Below are positions 1 through 6,335 of a stretch of DNA of 9,485 bases, piece by piece; the stretch's first letter is position 1; the number at the start of each line of letters is the position of its first letter. The notes beneath the pieces are model-generated. The model worked only from the letters and a program-made list of their open reading frames with translations. It searched no databases and was not told where the DNA came from. The position numbers and the translations under genes were made by a program. Source of the DNA: Thiobacillus sp. (lineage in GTDB: Bacteria > Pseudomonadota > Gammaproteobacteria > Burkholderiales > Thiobacillaceae); the NCBI RefSeq assembly GCF_024708915.1, contig NZ_JANJXQ010000199.1, positions 1 to 9,485 of the forward strand, written 5' to 3'.

Positions 1-1
1 C

Positions 2-577
2 CGCGAACCGGCCGGCGAACTGCTGAACGACCTGCTGAAGATCATCGACTACGAAGTCTACCTGTTCGACCAGGACGACCAGCGCGCGGCGCAGAGCAAG
101 TGGAACAACGTGCTGGAGTTCGCCGCCTGGATCGCCAAGAAAGGCGAGGAAGACGACAAGAACCTGTTGCAGATCACCCAGACCATCGCGCTGATCACCC
201 TGCTCGAAGGCCGCGAGGAGACGGAACCCGACGCCGTGCGGCTATCCACTTTGCACGCCGCCAAGGGCCTGGAATTCGGCCACGTCTTCCTGGTCGGCGT
301 GGAAGAAAACATCCTGCCGCATCGCGACGCGGTGGACGAAGGCCGCCTGGAGGAGGAACGCCGCCTGATGTACGTCGGCGTCACCCGCGCACGGAAATCG
401 CTCACCCTGTCGTACTGTTCGCGCCGCAAGCGCGCACGCGAATCGGTCGCCTGCGATCCCTCGCGCTTCATCGACGAACTGGGCGACGACGTGCGCCAAC
501 CGGAGAAACCCACCACCGCAGAAGCCAAGGCCAGCGGCAGCGACCGACTGGCGGCATTGAAGGCGATGCTGGGGTAA
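2..577 (+). CDS. rep: ATP-dependent DNA helicase Rep, C-terminal part (5' end outside window)
   Basis: This is the last 191 residues of an SF1A (UvrD/Rep/PcrA) helicase; the reading frame is open from base 2 and ends at TAA 575-577. Rep is a 3'-to-5' DNA translocase that removes protein roadblocks ahead of replication forks. The visible part is the end of the 2B/2A region. It includes motif V (TLHAAKGLEF, about 248-277), then VGVEENILPH, and motif VI (EERRLMYVGVTRAR, about 353-394), whose arginines contact ATP. The end, with PSRFIDEL followed by a short variable linker and RLAALKAMLG, matches the layout of E. coli Rep (PSRFLLEL ... LANLKAMM) better than UvrD, whose tail is longer. A diverged piece of this same 3' end recurs at 1274-1403, beyond higBA. 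No clear terminator follows the stop codon. Family assignment is firm; Rep rather than UvrD is likely. Confidence 0.9.
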   Translation, partial: REPAGELLNDLLKIIDYEVYLFDQDDQRAAQSKWNNVLEFAAWIAKKGEEDDKNLLQITQTIALITLLEGREETEPDAVRLSTLHAAKGLEFGHVFLVGVEENILPHRDAVDEGRLEEERRLMYVGVTRARKSLTLSYCSRRKRARESVACDPSRFIDELGDDVRQPEKPTTAEAKASGSDRLAALKAMLG

Positions 578-625
578 GCCTGAATCCAATAGAGCATCCA
601 TTTACAGTCTGCTCAAACCCGCCTA

Positions 626-654
626 TTGTTGCGCATCGCGCAACACACTAAAAT
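626..654 (+). promoter_or_regulatory. Putative higBA promoter with operator palindrome
   Basis: A perfect inverted repeat, TGTTGCGC-ATC-GCGCAACA (627-645), lies just before higB. It sits between a weak -35-like TTGTTG (626-631) and a -10-like TAAAAT (649-654) with 17-bp spacing. HigA-type antitoxins repress their own operon by binding palindromes over the promoter, so this is the obvious candidate HigA operator. The palindrome is seen directly; the promoter assignment and HigA binding are inferred. Confidence 0.6.
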
Positions 655-661
655 ACACCGC

Positions 662-940
662 ATGATCGCCACGTTTCGACACAAGGGCTTGAAGCGGTTT
701 TTTGAGTCCGGAAGCCAGGCAGGCATTCAGCCATCGCATGCAAAACGTCTGCGAATGCAATTGGCCGCGCTGGATACGGCGCAGACGATTGATGACATGG
801 ACATTCCGGGCTTCCGCCTGCATCCGCTTAAAGGTGAGGATCGCGGCCGCTGGTCGATATGGGTGAATGGAAACTGGCGTATTACGTTTGAGTTTCAGAG
901 TGGAAATGCCCACGTTCTGGATTACGAGGATTATCACTGA
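662..940 (+). CDS. higB: HigB toxin, RelE/ParE-superfamily mRNA interferase
   Basis: This encodes a 92-residue toxin that, in its family, cleaves mRNA in the ribosomal A site. The family opening (MIATFRHKGLKRFFESGS), the DMDIPGFRLHPLKG block and the C-terminal YEDYH are all present. Numbered from ATG 662, the residues known to matter in Proteus vulgaris HigB fall at the same positions: His54, Lys57, Arg73, Asp90, Tyr91 and the terminal His92. The toxin therefore looks intact. A longer frame opens at TTG 626, but its extra 12 residues would run through the operator palindrome and promoter and are not part of the family, so 662 is preferred. No Shine-Dalgarno sequence precedes 662, and the predicted transcription start is almost at the ATG, so the mRNA may be leaderless. 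The toxin gene comes first and overlaps higA by one base, the usual higBA order. Confidence 0.93.
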   Translation: MIATFRHKGLKRFFESGSQAGIQPSHAKRLRMQLAALDTAQTIDDMDIPGFRLHPLKGEDRGRWSIWVNGNWRITFEFQSGNAHVLDYEDYH

Positions 941-1233
941 TGACCATGCACAACCCCCCGCACCCCGGTGAATTCATCCAGCAAATTTACCTGGAGCCCA
1001 ACGATCTGAGTGCCCGCGAGCTCTCGTCCCGGCTCGGCGTTGCCGCCTCGACCCTGAATCGCATTCTGAAAGGCAGCAGCGGGATCAGCCCCGAAATGGC
1101 GCTGCGCTTATCCAAAGCGCTTGGTCGCTCGCCGGAAAGTTGGCTCGCCATGCAGGATAGTCATGACCTGTGGCAAGCCAGACAGGTTGTGGACTTGCGC
1201 GATGTCGAAAGAATCAAGTTCAGTGCTGCATAA
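940..1233 (+). CDS. higA: HigA antitoxin, XRE-family DNA-binding protein
   Basis: This 97-residue HigA/VapI-family antitoxin neutralises HigB by binding it and represses the operon. The family signature MTMHNPPHPGEF starts the protein. A Cro/CI-type helix-turn-helix follows at about residues 23-52 (LSARELSSRLGVAASTLNRI), then SPEMALRLSKALGRSPESWLAMQ, typical of the dimerising helices. The start ATG 940 shares its A with the higB stop TGA (TGATG), so the two are translationally coupled. GAGGA at 926-930 provides a ribosome-binding site 9 bases upstream. A second in-frame ATG at 946 is possible. The gene looks intact and pairs with the preceding toxin. Confidence 0.94.
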   Translation: MTMHNPPHPGEFIQQIYLEPNDLSARELSSRLGVAASTLNRILKGSSGISPEMALRLSKALGRSPESWLAMQDSHDLWQARQVVDLRDVERIKFSAA

Positions 1234-1273
1234 AGCCCATACGAATCAGGATCGTTGCCTCGTGTAACGGAGA

Positions 1274-1403
1274 ACCTCCAATGGGTTGGAATTCGGCCAC
1301 GTCTTCCTGGTCGGCGCCGAGGAGAACATCCTGCCACCACGGCAGATGCCAAGGCCAGCGGCAGCGGCCGCCTGGCGGCGTTGAAGACGATGCCCGGCCA
1401 GTA
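1274..1403 (+). pseudogene. Remnant of a second rep helicase 3' end
   Basis: This stretch is a broken copy of the end of rep. Bases 1287-1316 are identical over 30 nt to 270-299 of rep, and similarity continues to 1335 (equivalent to 318). The sequence then jumps to the equivalent of rep 512, removing 193 nt and shifting the frame, and matches again to a TAA stop at 1401-1403. In the two frames it reads GLEFGHVFLVGAEENIL and then TTADAKASGSGRLAALKTM. Most differences from the intact copy are at third codon positions (GAA to GAG, GCA to GCG, CGA to CGC). The fragment therefore diverged while it was still part of a working gene, and is not a recent local duplication. The upstream edge fades near 1274. 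It has no function of its own. Confidence 0.85.
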
Positions 1404-1512
1404 AGCGGGTCTGTGGCTGCCATCGTCCTGCTACTGGCATACGTACCTCGGCCTGAGCTACGTCCAAAATCAGCGGTAGAACCGCCATCCAAACATTAGG
1501 AGCGAATGCCGG

Positions 1513-1597
1513 GTCATCGGCCATTGCTGCCGCTGGCGTTAATTCAATCGAGTGGTCGGTGTCGTGCAGGTTACTGCCTGTTGATAGTCAACAGGAC
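1513..1597 (-). repeat. Left arm of the ~85-bp inverted repeat bracketing hamAB
   Basis: Read on the minus strand from 1597 to 1513, this segment aligns with plus-strand 6253-6335. I count 75 identical positions of 85 columns (8 mismatches, 2 single-base gaps), about 88%. Shared blocks include GACTATCAAC, AGTAACCTGCACGACA, TCGATTGA, AGCGGCAGCAA and GGCCGATGAC. It lies about 170 bp beyond the hamB stop. It could be a trace of a mobile element end, a recombination target, or a repeated non-coding element; I do not recognise it. Confidence 0.85.
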
Positions 1598-1607
1598 GTT
1601 GGCAGTA
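1572..1607 (-). other. Stem-loop at the inner end of the left repeat arm
   Basis: Two nested complementarities are present: TACTGCC (1572-1578) with GGCAGTA (1601-1607), and CCTGTTGA (1577-1584) with TCAACAGG (1588-1595) around a TAG loop. They share two bases, so trimmed forms would stack into one hairpin with a 3' bulge. The right arm has an equivalent outer stem with different bases (see 6241-6275). Confidence 0.65.
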
Positions 1608-1768
1608 CGTCTGAGTGCGAGACATGTCGGCTGGTTTGCCTGCCGAATAAGCTCCTCGTCCGCGACAAAGCGTGGTGATGACCATGTTTGCCGCCTGCGG
1701 GTACTGGAACAGCACGTGGACACGTTGTTCACCGCCCAAGGTAAATATTCACCTCGGCAGCCGATCGC

Positions 1769-4700
1769 CTAGTTCGGGCCCACACAGTTCACATCCAAAG
1801 TCCCCGGCAGATCGCCAGCCTTCGCGAGGAGCAGACCCTTGCGGCCTGATCCGGATGGAATAGCAAGGTCTCCTAGGTGCTCGTAGTCGGCGCCAAAGAC
1901 ATGGCTTTCAAACCCCGGCAACGAACCGATGCGTACTGCGCTTCCAGGTGCGGGAGCCTTGCCGGCGAGCCACGTGACGCCAACGCTACCTTCATGTCGC
2001 GTCCAGACGCGACCAGCCGTCACATCGAAGGAACTCACGAATTGCTTCCACAGGAAGTGGGTTTCAAGGCTCGGCCAGGTGGGATCCTGTCCAAGGTCCT
2101 CAACTGTAGGGCTCCTTAGCCACAATAACAGTTCCGAGGCCTTTGTGAACTCGCCGCCCCCATCGGCCACTGCCTGGATAGCGGCCAGTCTTGAACCAAA
2201 GCCCGCCCGCATGAGATAAGACGCGGAGTGGTTCATTGTTCCGGTTTCTACGGCCGCGACTGCGAGACCGAGTTCGTAGGCTGAAAGGTCCAGCTCTTCT
2301 CCAAACGGATTCACGTGCGCAAGCCCCCGGACGCGAACAGCTTCCATACCCCATGGCAGCTTGTAGATCAGACTCTCTTCGATAAACCTGAGTACATCTT
2401 CTGTAGACCCACCGGGCAACGTCGAGATTGGCTTCCCTGAAAGCCAAACGGCCAGCACCTGCTTCCAGTTGTCGGGCAAGACTTTCGGCACGAACGGTGG
2501 AGTTGAGAAGAGGATCTCTGCAAGCGCAGTCAGCGCGCCAACAGCCACGTCAGGCGCCTTCGCAACAAGTCCGGCATTTGCCGTGATCAGGAGTTGCTCC
2601 AGTTCCTTTGCCTTGGCGTCAAGTACCAATCCCGTCTCCAGCCCCACTCCGGACAGAAAGTAGCCGCGCCGCTGTGTACTCGTGGTGTTATTCCAAATCA
2701 CTTTTGCACGCTCCGCGAACACTTTGTTCAGAGCATCTCGAATCGGCTGCTCACGCCTTGCAAGAACGCGGTTGAACAGCGAAGACGCCAATGCTACTTC
2801 CAGGTGCTTCTCGATATCGACGTAGGCAACTTCTTGGTCGCCGAGCAAGCTCAAAATTGCCGTGTCCAGACTCGTAAGGTAGCCCTGCCATTTGGTCTTT
2901 TCCTTGGCCGAGTCCTCCTCTAACTCACCCGCAACTTCCGGAAAGGCCCACGCCCCATTTCCAGCAACGTACTCCAGAAGCTTTCCAATGTTTTTGGAAC
3001 CTATCTTCTCCCCCATTCTCAGCAGCATGGTCACTATCAGTCGAAATAGGCCGCTCTGCATCTGACGGCCTGTATGGTCGTCGATGAGCGCCTTCCAACG
3101 TGCTTGATTTTTCTGCTGATCCTTGAATATTGGCAGTAGCACCAATCCTTCGACGTCGATGTAAGCCCGGCCGGCTCGTCCCACGACGTTGCGGAACTCT
3201 GAGATTTCAATGGACTCGCCGTATCGAGTCAGCCCGTGAAAGACAAGAGCGGTGGCTGAGAGATTCAGTCCTTGTGCAAGAGTCGGCGACGAAATAGTCA
3301 CCTTCAGGACGCCGGCTTGGAGCAGTCGCTCTACTTCCTTGCGATACGGCGAGGGCAGCGCACCATGGTGCACTGCCACTCCGAGCTTTAGGCACTGAAG
3401 AAGCACATGGTCAACCCCGAGCCATTCGGCACCAATGGCAAGTGCCGAGTCAAGCGCGTCAGGGGCCGCATCGAAGACCGACACGAGCGCCCCGCGCGCA
3501 TGCAAGTCAACGATCGCCGTCGCAAACGGTTCGACCGACGCGCGCATTGGACAGAAGATGAGGACTGTCTGTCCATCTTCCAACAGTCGCCAGGCCGTCG
3601 CCAAACACAACTCCCGCTGATCCTTTGGGAAGGGCGTCGTTCGCTTGCCGAGCGGCGGCACGGCAGCAGTGAAAAACTTCGGGACGAAAGGCTTCTCGTC
3701 ACCAACTGATAGACTGAGTCGGGCACTCCCGTTCTTCCAGTTGATTTCGCCGAAGCGAAGACGAGTCGGCCGCCACTTCTTCTGAATCAACCCATCAGGC
3801 TTGTCTGATGTCAGCCAACCAACGAAATCATCAAGCTGTTCTCCCTCCGGGAGGATCGCCGAGAGACAGACGATTCGCCTCGCCGCGGCATCCGGGCGCC
3901 GCAAGAGCCGTTGAATCTGCACCTCATAACGGACTTCACGCTCGTTCAGTCCAATCATGTGACCTTCGTCCAGCACGACAAGGCCAACATCGTCCAGAAG
4001 ATTCGGGTCGTTGCGCAACGCGAAGTCCAGCTTTTCCGGCGTCGCCACGATGATGTCGCGCTCGCGCAAGGCATCAATGTCGGAACCGCTGGCGCCGATA
4101 CTTCCGTAAAGGCTGGACACGGTCTTCCCCAGCGGCAGAAAAGTGCGCTGCAGCGATGTTTCGGTTTGAGCGGACAGTGCGCGCAGCGGAGTTACAAAGA
4201 CCACTCGCTTGCTTGTCGCCAAACATGCAAGGATGCAAAGTTCGGCGATCCGCGTCTTCCCCGCGCTTGTAGGAAGTGACAGAACTAGGTTGGCATTCAG
4301 CTCCAGAACTCGTTTGGCCGCGTCGACCTGAGAGGGCCACAACTCAATCTCAGAACGACCCCGGCGGTACAGCGAGGCACTGAAAACACTTCGCAGCTCT
4401 TGCCATTTCGCCTCCGATCCGTCTGGTGCGCCAGCGAGGGGGAGTCGCGCATGGAAGCTCATGTCCCATAGGTCCCTGAGCAGATGGCGCGCGAGCTTGT
4501 GTGACCACCATTGATTCACGAGGCTGAATTCGGCCGCGCCCTCCAGTCCCACTGCCAGCCGTGCCAGAGCGGTATCAAGCAAGGCTACCTCTCCTCGTTC
4601 AAATGCAAGCAGGGCCGTAGCAAGTGCGCGCAGGAACCCATCAGTCAGCGCAAGATCCAATGCCTCCATCGGGGCTGAGGCGAATGGTTCCTCCCCCTCG

Positions 4701-5290
4701 CCTACATGATTGTCCTGATCCGCGTCTTGGTTCTCGGTATTCGCATTCGCTACCGCAGTAGCCACCAGCGCCCTCAACGACTCATCCGACGCCCCGCCAG
4801 CGGTCCCCCAGTTCATGATTTCCTGGTCTAGGCCGTCCAGGTCTCTCATCATCAGTCGCCCGAGGCATCGCTCTACGGTACTGAGATTCGCCCCCTGCAT
4901 GCCCGCATACAGCAACGAGTAGGCCCTGGCCGAGAATCGGCCAAGGTGGTAGGAGGCAGCAGCCACCAACCGGTGAAAGTCACGCTCTGGGGTGATGGCG
5001 CCCCTGGCGGCGACAGATTCGAGCGCCTCGCCTGCATGCTCGAATGCAACTCTTGCGGTCTCTTCGTTGCCCTGCCCATCGACAAGCCGGAGTCCGTGAG
5101 ACAGCAACGAGTACCCATACGCCAGCAAGTCATAGCTGAGCACCCGTGAAAACACCGGCGCGTTAGGAGGAAGTTCTCCGTCGCGCCAGATCATGGCCCT
5201 GGACTGGCCACGCGCCAGGAGTTTTTCCCGGAAACCAGGTGTTACTGCCTCATTGATGCTCGCCTCTAGTTCAGCGGTACTAAAGGACAT
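1769..5290 (-). CDS. hamB: HamB, SF2 (Ski2-like) helicase of the Hachiman defence system
   Basis: This 1173-residue protein is the motor subunit of Hachiman. In the studied system, HamB binds and scans DNA and restrains the HamA nuclease until phage-related DNA damage is sensed. The helicase core spans about residues 315-720: Q-like WPSQ (318-321), Walker A TSAGKT (341-346), Ia TPLRAL (367-372), Ib ATPEKLD (416-422), Walker B DEGH (441-444), III SAI (477-479), IV VLIFCPMR (576-583), VHHGALP (640-646), V SSPTLAQGLNLS (667-678) and VI NVVGRAGR (701-708). All appear intact. Residues 1-310 are helical with an acidic low-complexity stretch at about 182-202. About 450 residues follow the core. ATG 5288-5290 lies inside the hamA 3' end (11-bp overlap), with GAGGAGG at 5300-5306. 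Third positions are less GC-rich than in fba and pyk. The helicase class is certain; the HamB identity rests on its hamA partner. Confidence 0.9.
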   Translation of the reverse strand: MSFSTAELEASINEAVTPGFREKLLARGQSRAMIWRDGELPPNAPVFSRVLSYDLLAYGYSLLSHGLRLVDGQGNEETARVAFEHAGEALESVAARGAITPERDFHRLVAAASYHLGRFSARAYSLLYAGMQGANLSTVERCLGRLMMRDLDGLDQEIMNWGTAGGASDESLRALVATAVANANTENQDADQDNHVGEGEEPFASAPMEALDLALTDGFLRALATALLAFERGEVALLDTALARLAVGLEGAAEFSLVNQWWSHKLARHLLRDLWDMSFHARLPLAGAPDGSEAKWQELRSVFSASLYRRGRSEIELWPSQVDAAKRVLELNANLVLSLPTSAGKTRIAELCILACLATSKRVVFVTPLRALSAQTETSLQRTFLPLGKTVSSLYGSIGASGSDIDALRERDIIVATPEKLDFALRNDPNLLDDVGLVVLDEGHMIGLNEREVRYEVQIQRLLRRPDAAARRIVCLSAILPEGEQLDDFVGWLTSDKPDGLIQKKWRPTRLRFGEINWKNGSARLSLSVGDEKPFVPKFFTAAVPPLGKRTTPFPKDQRELCLATAWRLLEDGQTVLIFCPMRASVEPFATAIVDLHARGALVSVFDAAPDALDSALAIGAEWLGVDHVLLQCLKLGVAVHHGALPSPYRKEVERLLQAGVLKVTISSPTLAQGLNLSATALVFHGLTRYGESIEISEFRNVVGRAGRAYIDVEGLVLLPIFKDQQKNQARWKALIDDHTGRQMQSGLFRLIVTMLLRMGEKIGSKNIGKLLEYVAGNGAWAFPEVAGELEEDSAKEKTKWQGYLTSLDTAILSLLGDQEVAYVDIEKHLEVALASSLFNRVLARREQPIRDALNKVFAERAKVIWNNTTSTQRRGYFLSGVGLETGLVLDAKAKELEQLLITANAGLVAKAPDVAVGALTALAEILFSTPPFVPKVLPDNWKQVLAVWLSGKPISTLPGGSTEDVLRFIEESLIYKLPWGMEAVRVRGLAHVNPFGEELDLSAYELGLAVAAVETGTMNHSASYLMRAGFGSRLAAIQAVADGGGEFTKASELLLWLRSPTVEDLGQDPTWPSLETHFLWKQFVSSFDVTAGRVWTRHEGSVGVTWLAGKAPAPGSAVRIGSLPGFESHVFGADYEHLGDLAIPSGSGRKGLLLAKAGDLPGTLDVNCVGPN

Positions 5291-6047
5291 TTTTCAGCGC
5301 CTCCTCAAAGACCGACTGGATGAACTCCTGGTGTGTACCCACCACTACGCCAACAGAAATTTGCTCCATAGCACCCTTGTAGCCCACCAGATCATCCGTC
5401 AGCTGTTTCGCCGGATCGTTGCCGGAAAGGATAAAAATCATGTGCGTAACCCGGCTCTGTGGCAGTTGCTCATCAAGTTGTGCCTGGTCGAGTAAGTCTG
5501 TCATTGCCTTGTCACCCATTTCGAAGTATCGCGTAGCCATGAATGCCATAGCATGCGCGGAGGGACGACCGTTGTTCGCTGCCAACGCGTTCCTGGCATC
5601 TTTGATCGTGGTCGCGTTGAGAGTCTTGCGACTTTTTGCCTCCCCCTTCAGCACCAACAGATTGCCTTCATCATTCACAGCAAAGGCGAGAACGTCTTCT
5701 CCCCGCATCGCCATGTTCCTGTGATCTTTCCATCTAAGGCGCTTGACATGTAACTTGAACTCAGTGAACTCGGCCAGATAGGTAACGCCGAGCACCTCTC
5801 CGAGATCGCCGGACCTCACTGACTTTGAGGTAGGTAGTGAGGTCTCAATGAATTTGGCGGTCTTCGCCTTACCCAACTTGTTCATGATGTCCGCAAGGCG
5901 ATCCTCAGATGTGTATTGATCTGGAATCGCCTCTGAGACGACCTTAACCGCGAAATCGATCTTTCCTGCCTCCGCAGTTAGAACTTTCAACTCCCAGCCG
6001 CCGACTGGCGTCGTCACGGCCGTGCACCACTTGTCGAATTGCGTCAC
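5280..6047 (-). CDS. hamA: HamA, DUF1837 nuclease of the Hachiman defence system
   Basis: This 255-residue DUF1837 protein is the effector of Hachiman, a DNA-degrading nuclease in the characterised complex, released when HamB senses aberrant DNA. The family landmarks are visible: SGDLGEVLG (79-87), RGEDVLAF (115-122) and LKGEAKSRK (133-141). Asp118 followed by Glu136-Ala-Lys138 fits a PD-(D/E)xK active site (D...ExK), so the nuclease looks catalytically competent. The start is GTG 6047, supported by AGGGAG at 6054-6059 with a 6-base spacer; no better upstream start is seen. It is first in the operon and ends with TAG 5280-5282, inside hamB. No signal peptide or membrane segment is present, so it should be cytoplasmic. 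The catalytic assignment rests on motif reading; the DUF1837 plus helicase pairing makes the Hachiman call strong. Confidence 0.9.
   Translation of the reverse strand: MTQFDKWCTAVTTPVGGWELKVLTAEAGKIDFAVKVVSEAIPDQYTSEDRLADIMNKLGKAKTAKFIETSLPTSKSVRSGDLGEVLGVTYLAEFTEFKLHVKRLRWKDHRNMAMRGEDVLAFAVNDEGNLLVLKGEAKSRKTLNATTIKDARNALAANNGRPSAHAMAFMATRYFEMGDKAMTDLLDQAQLDEQLPQSRVTHMIFILSGNDPAKQLTDDLVGYKGAMEQISVGVVVGTHQEFIQSVFEEALKNVL
5300..5306 (-). promoter_or_regulatory. hamB ribosome-binding site inside hamA
   Basis: GAGGAGG on the minus strand lies 9 bases before the hamB ATG and within the last codons of hamA. It fixes the hamB start and implies translation coupled to hamA. Confidence 0.75.
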
Positions 6048-6101
6048 CTACGTCTCCCTAATTCCGTTCTTCTTCGCTTATCCTGCACGGAGTTTCCATA
6101 C

Positions 6102-6117
6102 CTAAGATGGTCCTTAG
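6102..6117 (-). promoter_or_regulatory. Small palindrome upstream of hamA, possible operator
   Basis: CTAAG (6102-6106) and CTTAG (6113-6117) are inverted around a 6-bp spacer, about 55-70 bp before the hamA start. That is a plausible site for a regulator of the operon, but 5-bp arms occur often by chance and no regulator gene is adjacent. Confidence 0.2.
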
Positions 6118-6240
6118 ATCTCGCAGCGGCGAGGATGTGCATGATCTACTTCAACACAGTGTATCGCTGCGAAGTGGCAATGGTGGTCACATCGCCGAGG
6201 GACTGCTTCGGGTTGGGACTGCCGGACGTTGTTGATGGAA

Positions 6241-6275
6241 GCTGTCGTTTAGGTCCTGTGACTATCAACGACAGT
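6241..6275 (+). other. Stem-loop at the inner end of the right repeat arm
   Basis: CTGTCGTT (6242-6249) pairs perfectly with AACGACAG (6267-6274) around a 17-nt loop; G6241 and T6275 can add a wobble pair in RNA. The 3' strand lies in the inverted repeat and the 5' strand just outside it, as in the left copy, so the stem is kept although the bases differ. Confidence 0.6.
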
Positions 6276-6335
6276 AACCTGCACGACATCGGTCATTCGA
6301 TTGAGTTAACGTCAGCGGCAGCAAAGGCCGATGAC
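6253..6335 (+). repeat. Right arm of the ~85-bp inverted repeat bracketing hamAB
   Basis: This segment matches the reverse complement of 1513-1597 at about 88%. It begins about 206 bp upstream of the hamA start, so the two arms enclose the whole operon and its flanks (about 4.8 kb outer edge to outer edge). The shared frame SNLHD...HSIELT...AAA.ADD is open in both copies, but the differences are mostly amino-acid-changing and small indels lie just upstream, so there is no sign of selection for coding. Confidence 0.85.

Larger units (their letters stand above)
1404..1768. other. Intergenic region without a convincing gene
   Basis: No frame here has a start, ribosome-binding site and recognisable product together. 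The stretch lies downstream of both the rep remnant (plus strand) and hamB (minus strand). It contains the left arm of the inverted repeat (1513-1597) with its stem-loop (1572-1607). Small hairpins occur at 1473-1485 (GCGGT-AGA-ACCGC) and 1714-1725 (ACGTG-GA-CACGT). Neither is followed by a T-run, so no clear hamB terminator is visible. Confidence 0.6.

Noticed and set aside
58..597. 179-codon open frame on the minus strand
   Set aside because: It is antisense to the rep 3' end; Ser/Arg-rich, with no recognisable domain.
626..661. Longer higB starting at TTG 626
   Set aside because: The extension is not part of the HigB family and would be translated through the promoter and operator palindrome; ATG 662 restores the known numbering of the catalytic residues.
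1281..1499. Short plus-strand frame starting at ATG 1281 with GGAG at 1270-1273
   Set aside because: It reads the rep remnant out of its ancestral frame, so the protein would be meaningless sequence.
1246..1524. Minus-strand frame beginning MADDPAFAPNVW
   Set aside because: It has no ribosome-binding site, runs from the repeat arm into the antisense strand of the rep remnant, and has no recognised product; it is more likely accidental than a gene.
1513..1597. Integron attC site as an explanation of the repeat arms
   Set aside because: TAAC and GTTA occur about 34 nt apart, but the flanking bases do not fit the RYYYAAC and GTTRRRY core sites, and the copies are inverted rather than in tandem.
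1404..1768. tRNA or CRISPR array in the gap after the rep remnant
   Set aside because: I found no cloverleaf, no conserved TTCRANNC-type loop, and no set of regularly spaced direct repeats here or elsewhere in the window.
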